17,234 nucleotides of DNA from Methanobacteriota archaeon. GTDB lineage: Archaea > Thermoplasmatota > Thermoplasmata > RBG-16-68-12. This document shows, piece after piece, positions 6,066 to 17,234 of the stretch (positions are counted from its first letter, which is position 1; every line of letters starts with the position of its first letter). Both the position numbers and the translations under genes were made by a program. The notes below the pieces were generated by a model that was not told the DNA's origin, ran no database searches, and worked only from the letters and a program-made list of their open reading frames with translations. The DNA lies in contig VBME01000026.1 of NCBI GenBank assembly GCA_005878995.1, forward strand, positions 1 to 17,234, written 5' to 3'.

Positions 6066-6125
6066 TCCCCGCGGGCCCGTACGGCTCGCGCGCGCGTGAC
6101 ATGCCAGGTGGAAAACGGTCGCCCA

Positions 6126-6132
6126 GGGAGGA
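6126..6132 (+). promoter_or_regulatory. Shine-Dalgarno site fixing the rpoH TTG start
   Basis: GGGAGGA lies 7 bases upstream of TTG 6140. This is a strong match to the anti-SD of archaeal 16S rRNA and decides in favour of the TTG over the ATG at 6101. Confidence 0.75.
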
Positions 6133-6139
6133 CCTCCCC

Positions 6140-6391
6140 TTGAGGTTTAACGTGTTGGAGCATCAGCTGGTTCCAGAGCACCGCCTCGTCTCAGAGGAAG
6201 AGGCCGAGCGAGTATTGAAGGGGATGAAGATCACCCGAGATCAGCTCCCGAAGATCCGGAAGAGCGATCCCGTGATCCAGGTCCTCGAGAAAATCGAGGG
6301 GCCCATCGAGGAAGGCCGGATCGTCCGCGTCACGCGGGTGAGCGGGACCGCGGGCGTGTCGGAGGCATATCGGCTCGTGATTGGGAGGTAG
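6140..6391 (+). CDS. rpoH: DNA-directed RNA polymerase subunit H (Rpo5)
   Basis: An 83-residue protein starting MRFNVLEHQLVPEHRLVSEE and ending with the VSGTAGVSEAYRLVIGR strand, the whole of archaeal subunit H, homologous to the C-terminal domain of eukaryotic Rpb5. It contacts downstream DNA at the polymerase jaw through A''. The usual family length is 75-85 residues, which supports TTG 6140. Starting at ATG 6101 would add 13 non-conserved residues, and a start near 5990 would lie inside the second tRNA intron. It is the first gene of the rpo operon: rpoB begins 3 bases after its stop. No own TATA box is evident between the tRNA 3' end and this gene. Confidence 0.93.
   Translation: MRFNVLEHQLVPEHRLVSEEEAERVLKGMKITRDQLPKIRKSDPVIQVLEKIEGPIEEGRIVRVTRVSGTAGVSEAYRLVIGR
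6383..6389 (+). promoter_or_regulatory. Shine-Dalgarno site for rpoB
   Basis: GGGAGGT overlaps the end of rpoH and sits 5 bases upstream of the rpoB GTG at 6395, confirming that unusual start codon. Confidence 0.7.
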
Positions 6392-6394
6392 GGC

Positions 6395-9300
6395 GTGCGC
6401 GAACTCATCGATGCGTTCTTCCGAGAACGCTCCATCGTAAACCATCACATCGCGTCGTTCAACGATTTCTTGCCCACGATCGACAACCCGAACTCGCGGA
6501 TGCAGCGGATCGTAGACAACCTCCGGTCATCCCCGGAAGACGAACGCCGCGGGATCATCAAGCTCGATGAAGACCGGACCGAGGGCGACGTCATCGAGAT
6601 CCGGATTGGCCGGAAGCGGGACGAGCGCGGTCGGATCGACCTCGAGGCGAAGCCGACAATCACGTTGGGCCTGCCGGTCGTCAAAGAGGCGAACGGTGCG
6701 ACCCACCCGCTGAACCCGATGGAGGCCCGGCTGCGGAACCTGAACTACACGGCGCCGATTTACCTCGACTTCACGGTCATCGAGAACGGGATTGAGCGGG
6801 AGCCGGAACGCGTGCACATCGGGAACTTCCCGGTCATGGTCAAGTCCAAACGGTGCTTGCTTTACAAGGAGAACATGGAGACGGAGGGGGAGCTGAGCCT
6901 CGACGAGTACCGTCAGCAGCTCGTGCGGGAGTTCCACGAGGATCCGTTCGATCCCGGCGGCTACTTCATCATCGGGGGGACGGAGCGCGCCCTCATTTCG
7001 TTGGAGGATCTCGCGCCGAACCGCGTGCTCGTCGAGTTCAACGAGCGGTACGGACGCAAGGTCGAGGTCGCGAAGGTCTTCTCCCAAAAGGAAGGATACC
7101 GCGCGCTTACGTTGATGGAGAAGAAGAAGGACGGGCAGCTGATCGTCAGCGTCCCGACCGCGTCGGGTCAGATTCCGCTGATCATCCTCATGAAAGCGCT
7201 GGGAATGGAGAAAGACGAGGACATCTACAACGCCGTCGTGTCGACGCCGGAGATGGCGAACATCGTCTACGCGAACATCGAAGAATGCCAGAACAAGAAG
7301 AACTACCCGCCGAACGGCATCTTCACGAAAGACGATGCGATCAGTTATCTGGAGAAGAAATTCGCCACGGGCCAGGCGAAGGAATACCGGATCAAGAAAG
7401 TCGAGTCGATCTTGGACCGGTCCCTCCTTCCGCACCTCGGCGATACCCGGGAGGATCGGATCAAGAAAGCGATCTTCCTCGGCCGCGTCGCGCGAACGGT
7501 CCTCGAGCTCTCCCTGGGCATGCGCCGGGAAGACGACAAAGACCACTACGCGAACAAGCGGCTGAAGCTCGCGGGCGACCTGATGGAAGACCTGTTCCGG
7601 GTCGCGTTCGCGAACCTCGTGAAGGATCTGAAATACCAGCTCGAGCGGTCGTACGCCCGACGGCGGGAACTGAAGATCTCTTCGGCCATCCGGCCGGACC
7701 TACTCACGCAGCGCCTGCTCCATGCCCTCGCGACGGGGAACTGGGTCGGCGGCCGCGCCGGCGTGAGCCAGCTGCTCGACCGCACCTCGAACATGAGCGC
7801 ACTCAGCCACCTCCGACGCGTGACGTCGCCACTGACCCGATCGCAGCCCCACTTCGAGGCCCGCGACCTCCATCCGACCCAGTGGGGTCGGCTTTGTCCG
7901 AACGAGACGCCGGAAGGCCAGAATTGCGGTCTCGTCAAGAATCTCGCCCTGGTGATCGACGTCTCCGAGGGCTTCCCGGAGGAAGAGGTCAAGTTGCTGC
8001 TCGCGGACCTCGGGACGAAACAGGTGAAGGGCCAGCAGACCCAGCTCACCCGCGTCTACGTGAACGGCGACCTGGTCGGCCTCCACGAGGACCCGAAGAT
8101 GCTCGTCGCCGAGATCCGGGAACGACGGCGGTCCGGGCTCCTGAGCCACGAAGTGAATGTCCGGTACGATGAGAACATGGGCGAGATCATCATCAACTGC
8201 GACGAAGGCCGGATCCGTCGTCCGCTCTTGGTCGTCAAGGACGGCCACATCGTGTTCTCGCGAAAACACGTCGAGGAGCTGAAGATGGGCCGCCTCCGGT
8301 TTTCCGACCTGGTCCGGAACGGCGTCGTCGAGTGGATCGATGCCGAAGAGGAAGAAGACACCTTCATCGCGCTGTATCCGTACGATGTCCCCAGCCGCTG
8401 CAAGGAGTGCAAACACCCGTTGAGTCGGAACGACGTCACCTGGGTGAACATGGGGAGTCGGGACGAAGACGCGGAGCTCGAGTGCGCGCACTGCCACAAG
8501 ACGTTCGCGGTGAAGTCCGCGATTACGAAGGAACACACCCACATCGAGGTCGACCCGGAGGTCATCCTCGGCGTCGCCTCCGGCGTGGTCCCGTACCCGG
8601 AGCACAACTCGTCCCCGCGCGTCACGATGGGCGCGGGGATGGCGAAGCAGTCCCTGGGCCTCGGCGCGAGCAACTATCGCCTGAGGCCGGACACGCGGAG
8701 CCACCTCCTCCATTATCCGGAACAGCCGCTCGTCCAGACGGATTCGATGAAGTACGTCTCGTTCAACGAGCGCCCCGCGGGCCAGAATTTCGTCGTGGCG
8801 GTCATGTCCCACCACGGGTACAACATGGAAGACGCGATCGTGATGAACAAGGCCTCGATCGACCGGGGCCTCGGCCGCTCGTCGTTCATGCGGACGTACC
8901 GCGCGGAAGAGCGGCGGTATCCGGGTGGCCAGGAAGACCACTTCGAGATCCCGTCGCCCGATGTGCGCGGGGCCCGGGCGGACCTGTCGTACGCCAACCT
9001 CACGCCGGATGACGGCCTCATCTCGCCCGAGGTCCTCGTCCAGGGCGGAGAGGTCCTGATCGGGAAAACGAGCCCGCCGCGGTTCCTCGAGGAGGAGACG
9101 GACTTCCTGACGCCGCAGAAGCGGCGGGAGACCTCTGTCACAGTGCGCCACGGGGAGAGCGGCTGGGTGGACTCCGTCATGTTGACGGAGAGCGAGAACG
9201 GCTCGAAGCTCGCAAAGGTCAAGGTCCGCGACCTTCGCATTCCGGAGCTCGGCGACAAGTTCGCCTCCCGCCACGGGCAGAAAGGGGTCATCGGACTCAT

Positions 9301-9987
9301 CGCGCCCCAGGAAGACATGCCCTTCACCGCGCAAGGCATCATCCCGGACCTGATCATCAACCCCCATGCGATTCCGTCGCGGATGACGGTCGCCCACGTC
9401 CTCGAGCAGATCGGTGGGAAGGTCGGATCCCTCGAAGGCCGGTTCATCGACGGCACGCCGTTCAGCGGGGAGCGCGAAGAGGCGATGCGGAAGGCTCTCG
9501 AGGAGAACGGGTTCCGGTCGAACGGAAAGGAGATCCTGTATGATGGCCGCACGGGCCGCATGATTCCCGCGGAAATCTTCGTCGGAGTGATTTACTACCA
9601 GAAGCTCCACCACATGGTCTCTGGGAAGCTCCACGTCCGCTCCCGCGGCCCCGTCCAGATCCTCACACGCCAACCGACGGAAGGCCGGTCCCGCCAGGGG
9701 GGCCTCCGGTTCGGCGAGATGGAACGCGATTGCCTAATCGGCCATGGCGCCGCGATGGTGATCAAAGACCGCCTCCTCGACGAGTCCGACGGGACGATCC
9801 AGTACGTCTGCGGCAACCCGGACTGTGGGCACTTCGCGATCAAAGACCGCAAAGGGAATCTGCGGTGTCCCGTCGACGACAACACGTCGAAGATCTACCC
9901 CGTCCAGACGTCGTACGCATTCAAACTCCTGCTTGACGAGCTCCTGTCGTTGGGCGTCGTCATGCGGCTGCAACTGGAGGACATGCG

Positions 9988-9991
<4 letters not shown>
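6395..9991 (+). CDS. rpoB: DNA-directed RNA polymerase subunit B (Rpo2), undivided
   Basis: A 1198-residue second-largest polymerase subunit in one chain, not split into B'' and B' as in many methanogens and halophiles. It starts at GTG with [27 protein letters not shown], the archaeal N-terminus. Conserved landmarks include [14 protein letters not shown] (about residue 506), [20 protein letters not shown] (about 806) and [17 protein letters not shown] (about 953, active-site lysines and hybrid-binding region). The C-terminal clamp segment has [16 protein letters not shown]. An internal zinc-ribbon-like insertion, CKECKH...CAHCHK, lies near residues 669-703. The C-terminal zinc site has CGNPDC and later CPVDD, so a fourth cysteine is not evident. 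The stop overlaps the rpoA1 start as ATGA. Confidence 0.97.
9976..9980 (+). promoter_or_regulatory. Shine-Dalgarno site for rpoA1
   Basis: GGAGG in the last codons of rpoB, 7 bases upstream of ATG 9988. It supports this first ATG rather than those at 9991 or 10000. Confidence 0.6.
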
Positions 9992-14635
<4,644 letters not shown>

Positions 14636-14642
14636 GATCCGC

Positions 14643-15068
14643 ATGGCCGAGATCGTTTTTGACGAGCAGACGATCAAGTACGTCGCGCTGTTCCAGGATC
14701 TCACGCGGACGACGGTCGTCGATTGCGTCGACGCGGGAGACAAGCTCATCTTCGTGGTGAAGGAAGGCGACATCGGCAAGGCAATCGGGAAGAAAGGCGA
14801 GAACATCGCGAAGCTGAAGCGCCTCATGAACAAGGACATCCATGTCGTCGAGTATTCGGATCAACCGGACAAGTTCGTGGCCAACGTCTTCCGGAACTTC
14901 GACGTGAAGTCGGTCGCAATCGAACAGCGAGGGGACATCGTCCACGCGACGGTGACGGTCGAGTCGACGAAGAAGGGACGGGCGATCGGGAAGGAAGGCC
15001 GAAACCTCCGCGTCTCCCGGGACCTGATCGCCCGCCACCACCCGATCCAAAGCGTCAGCGTGGCATGA
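14643..15068 (+). CDS. nusA: Archaeal NusA-like transcription factor (two KH domains)
   Basis: A 141-residue protein with tandem KH domains, seen from the GxxG loops IGKKGENI (residues 48-55) and IGKEGRNL (115-122). It corresponds to the KH part of bacterial NusA without the N-terminal polymerase-binding and S1 domains, which is the normal archaeal form. It is thought to act as an RNA-binding transcription elongation or termination factor. It follows rpl30e by 7 bases, its standard archaeal position. Only a weak AGGAT precedes the ATG. The last gene of the conserved cluster here. Confidence 0.93.
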   Translation: MAEIVFDEQTIKYVALFQDLTRTTVVDCVDAGDKLIFVVKEGDIGKAIGKKGENIAKLKRLMNKDIHVVEYSDQPDKFVANVFRNFDVKSVAIEQRGDIVHATVTVESTKKGRAIGKEGRNLRVSRDLIARHHPIQSVSVA

Positions 15069-15093
15069 GCCGCGGGCCGCCGCTGTCGCCGAT

Positions 15094-16644
15094 GTGAGTC
15101 GGAAAGTTCAGGTATCCCTTCCGCTTCGTCGCGCGCCAACGCGGTCGCCCGTGGGCAAGGTCGTCCTCCCACCGTCCGCCGCGGAGGCGATCCCGATTCA
15201 GTACAAGTGGACGGTCCTGACGGTGACGACCGTCGGTGTCCTCATGGCGGGGATCGACTCGCGCATCGTGATCGTTGGCCTCCCGCAGGTCGCCCGGAGC
15301 CTCCAGGCGGATGCCGAGCAAGCCATCTGGATTACGCAGGCGTACGTCCTCGGGAGCACGGTCGCGCTCCTCCTCATCGGGCGCGTCTCCGACATCGTTG
15401 GCCGGGTGAGGCTGTACACGAGCGGGTTCGCGGTGTTCACGGTCGGCTCGTTGCTGACGAGCCTCGCGGTCAACCCGCCGGAGGTCATCGCGTTCCGAGC
15501 CATCCAAGGCCTCGGCTCCGCGATCCTGTTCACGAACAGCGCGGCGATGATCGTCGACGCGACGCCCTCGCAGGAACTCGGCTTGTCGCTGGGGATTAAT
15601 CAGGTCGCCTTCCGGATGGGCTCCATGGCGGGGCTCACGGTCAGCGGGATCATCCTCTCGTTCTTGGACTGGCGGGCTCTGTTCTACGTGAACGTGCCGA
15701 TCGGGATCTTCGGGACGGCCTGGGCCCACTTCCGCCTTCGAGAAGTCGGAAAACTCGAACGAGGCGCGCCGATTGATTGGGGAGGCTTCGCGGCGTTCAC
15801 AGTGTTCATTACAAGCCTTCTTCTCGGGTTGACCCTCGCCGCGTACGGCGTCGCTGAGATCCGAATCGTGGTCATCCTCCTGCTGGTCTCGTTCGCGAGC
15901 CTGGCGGTCTTCGTCGCACTCGAGCGGGGTCATCCGCACCCGCTGCTCGACCTGAAGCTCCTCCGCATCCGTGAGTTCACGGGCGGGGTCCTAGCCCAGC
16001 TCCTCAACGCGATCGCCTTCGGCGCCGTCCTCCTGCTCTTGAGTCTGTACTTCCAGCTCGTGTTGGATCAGAACCCGCTGACGGCCGGGCTCCTCATCCT
16101 CCCCCTTGACATCGCGACCCTCGCGGCGGGGCCTCTGAGCGGTCTCCTTTCCGACAAGTACGGACACGTGCCTTTCACGACGACCGGGCTTGCGGTGATC
16201 AGTCTCTCTCTCTTCCTCTTCTCGACGACGGACGCGACGACACCGTACACGTCCCTTGTCGCGTTCATGATGCTGTTCGGCGCGGGTCTCGGGTTCTTCG
16301 CGTCCCCGAACATCAGCTCGATCATGGGCTCCGTTCCACCGGAGCGGCGCGGGATTGCCTCGGGGTTCCGCGCGACGTTCTTCAATGTCGGGTACACGAT
16401 CAGCCTGAATCTCGCGATCCTCATCACGACCTTCACGGTTCCCTACGCCCTCGTCACGCAGATCATCCAATCCGTGAATCCCGCGGGAATCTCGGTGGCG
16501 GATCGGATCCTGTTCGCCCAGGGGATCAAGACGACCTACCTTTGGCTGGCCGGCATCAACACCCTCGCGATTTTGCCATCCCTCCTCCGGGGGGGACGCG
16601 CGAACCGACGGGCCCCCGTGCCATCCGCCGTCGCGGAACCCTAG
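15094..16644 (+). CDS. MFS transporter, DHA2-type (14 TM) drug/proton antiporter family
   Basis: A 516-residue polytopic membrane protein. After a polar N-terminus come WTVLTVTTVGVLMAGIDSRIV (helix 1), WITQAYVLGSTVALLLIGRVSDIVGRVRLY (helix 2 plus motif A, G-x3-D-x2-G-R) and FRAIQGLGSAILFTNSAAMIVD (motif B region with its Arg). LSFLDWRALFYVNVPIG is the DHA2 signature between helices 5 and 6. In motif D1 the usual L-D-x-T-I-V-N-V-A-L-P is changed to IDSRIVIVGLP. Length and pattern fit EmrB/QacA-type exporters; the substrate cannot be inferred. GTG 15094 is taken as start; GTG 15151 would shorten the polar leader to MGKVVLPPS and is a fair alternative. It begins 25 bases after nusA in the same direction, so read-through from the rpo operon is possible. 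Confidence 0.87.
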   Translation: MSRKVQVSLPLRRAPTRSPVGKVVLPPSAAEAIPIQYKWTVLTVTTVGVLMAGIDSRIVIVGLPQVARSLQADAEQAIWITQAYVLGSTVALLLIGRVSDIVGRVRLYTSGFAVFTVGSLLTSLAVNPPEVIAFRAIQGLGSAILFTNSAAMIVDATPSQELGLSLGINQVAFRMGSMAGLTVSGIILSFLDWRALFYVNVPIGIFGTAWAHFRLREVGKLERGAPIDWGGFAAFTVFITSLLLGLTLAAYGVAEIRIVVILLLVSFASLAVFVALERGHPHPLLDLKLLRIREFTGGVLAQLLNAIAFGAVLLLLSLYFQLVLDQNPLTAGLLILPLDIATLAAGPLSGLLSDKYGHVPFTTTGLAVISLSLFLFSTTDATTPYTSLVAFMMLFGAGLGFFASPNISSIMGSVPPERRGIASGFRATFFNVGYTISLNLAILITTFTVPYALVTQIIQSVNPAGISVADRILFAQGIKTTYLWLAGINTLAILPSLLRGGRANRRAPVPSAVAEP

Positions 16645-16662
16645 CTAGCGCGGCGGGCAAAC

Positions 16663-16670
16663 GGTTAATA
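16663..16670 (+). promoter_or_regulatory. Possible TATA box for the SNF2-like helicase gene
   Basis: GGTTAATA in the 80-base gap after the MFS gene is the only AT-rich element there. It would start transcription near 16692-16695, about 30 bases before ATG 16725. Confidence 0.35.
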
Positions 16671-16724
16671 CCGCGAGGGACGATTTCGCGATGCCTGCGG
16701 TGGCAGGTGAAGGGATCCCCCCTC

Positions 16725-17234
16725 ATGTCCCTCCCGCCTAGGGAGCCCCCTCCGTCGGCGGATGCCTCCCTCTCCCTCCGGTTTGACGACGCGGACCGGA
16801 ATCTTCTCGCCCGTGCATTTCGGACGCCGAGCGATGGACCCCTCGCGTGGCGATTGAACGGCGAGGGGCACCGCATCTCCCTCGTGGACGGGTTCGACCG
16901 GCTGTTGGCTTGGCCGTCGCTCCGAGGCGTCGCGCGGTACGAGCATCAGGAGCGTACGGTGTTTCGCATCTTGCGCGAGATGCACGGCCGGGGGATCCTG
17001 GCGGATGAGGTCGGTCTCGGCAAGACCATCGAGGCCGGGCTCGTCCTCAAGGAATACGCGATCCGGGGGCTCGTTCGGCGCGCCTTGATCCTCACGCCGG
17101 CCGCCTTGACCGGCCAGTGGCGCGAGGAGATGGCGGAGAAGTTCTCCCTTCCCTTCGCGGTGCTTCACTCCGTCCGGGACTGGGACCGGCGGCCGCTCCT
17201 CATCGCCTCGATGGACACAGCAAAGCGGGAGCCT
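16725..17234 (+). CDS. RapA/HepA-like SNF2-family helicase, 3' end outside window
   Basis: An open frame from ATG 16725 to the window edge (170 codons). It contains YEHQERTVFRILREMHGRGILADEVGLGKTIEAGLV: the Q-motif-like YxHQ and Walker A DEVGLGKT of SNF2 ATPases. RRALILTPAALTGQWREEM (motif Ia) and LLIASMDTAKRE follow. The DEVGLGKTIEAGL wording is that of the RapA/HepA branch, whose bacterial members recycle RNA polymerase; archaeal members are less well understood. The N-terminal 65 residues (DADRNLLARAFRTPSDG...) are not recognisable as a known domain. Roughly 700-1000 residues are expected in total. Proximity to the polymerase operon is suggestive only. Confidence 0.85.
   Translation, partial: MSLPPREPPPSADASLSLRFDDADRNLLARAFRTPSDGPLAWRLNGEGHRISLVDGFDRLLAWPSLRGVARYEHQERTVFRILREMHGRGILADEVGLGKTIEAGLVLKEYAIRGLVRRALILTPAALTGQWREEMAEKFSLPFAVLHSVRDWDRRPLLIASMDTAKREP

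Larger units (their letters stand above)
5915..6079 (+). tRNA. tRNA-Lys(UUU) interrupted by three introns
   Basis: Four exons (5915-5935, 5963-5979, 6011-6032, 6066-6079) assemble into a 74-nt tRNA with every stem intact. The acceptor GGGCCCG pairs with CGGGCCC. The D-arm is GCTC/GAGC around AGCTAGGTA. The anticodon stem is TCCGG/CCGGG (one T-G wobble) with loop CTTTTAA, anticodon TTT for lysine. The variable loop is TGGTC. The T-arm is CGGGG/CCCCG around TTCGAAT. The discriminator is G73 and CCA is not encoded. Introns lie after positions 20 (D-loop), 37 (canonical anticodon-loop site) and 59 (T-loop), and each is bounded by a bulge-helix-bulge. Splicing would need the archaeal tRNA endonuclease and RtcB ligase. 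Standard covariance searches would probably miss or truncate this gene. The fold is derived by hand from sequence; splicing is not shown. Confidence 0.92.

Noticed and set aside
7700..9673. A 657-codon open frame antisense to rpoB, and a similar long antisense frame opposite rpoA1 (9895-10866).
   Set aside because: These mirror the codon structure of the high-GC rpo genes on the other strand, are rich in Arg, Asp and Leu without any recognisable motif, and the sense frames are unmistakable.

Overview
This window looks like chromosomal DNA of a high-GC archaeon. The closest fit is a Thermoplasmata-type euryarchaeote, inferred from gene content and not from any search. The evidence is an archaeal RNA polymerase operon with undivided rpoB and split rpoA (A' and A''), archaeal L30e and NusA-like proteins, a type-A24 prepilin peptidase, an archaeal EF-1 beta gene start beside a small zinc-finger gene, a Ras-like GTPase, and a tRNA with bulge-helix-bulge introns. 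Translation starts mix strong Shine-Dalgarno sites inside operons with apparently leaderless GTG starts behind TATA boxes.

Layout. Positions 1-5557 hold accessory and housekeeping genes: the 3' part of a dihydrofolate-reductase-like gene (+), an A24 prepilin peptidase (-), a Ras-like GTPase (+), an amino-acid permease fused to two universal-stress-protein domains (+), and a TauE/SafE permease (-). The TauE reading frame has lost its start codon and abuts, out of frame, a truncated EF-1 beta gene (-). Upstream of that, in the same orientation, lies a 56-residue four-CxxC zinc-finger protein (-). A divergent promoter region (5738-5914) separates this block from the rightward block.

The rightward block begins with a tRNA-Lys(UUU) gene at 5915-6079. 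Its mature 74-nt sequence is split into four exons by three short introns, in the D-loop, the anticodon loop and the T-loop. Each intron can fold into a bulge-helix-bulge substrate for the archaeal splicing endonuclease. This is the most striking feature of the window. Sixty bases downstream starts the tightly packed operon rpoH-rpoB-rpoA1-rpoA2-rpl30e-nusA (6140-15068), with gaps or overlaps of only a few bases. I see no clear promoter between the tRNA and rpoH, so they may share a transcript. RpoA1 ends in an acidic tail, and RpoA2 begins with an unusual helix-hairpin-helix-like domain and basic linker, so the two sides of the A'/A'' split carry opposite charges. The usual rps12-rps7-EF2 continuation does not follow nusA. 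Instead there is a 14-TM-type MFS exporter (15094-16644) and the 5' part of a RapA/SNF2-like helicase running off the right edge.

No CRISPR array, insertion sequence or prophage was seen. No gene-free stretch exceeds about 180 bases.
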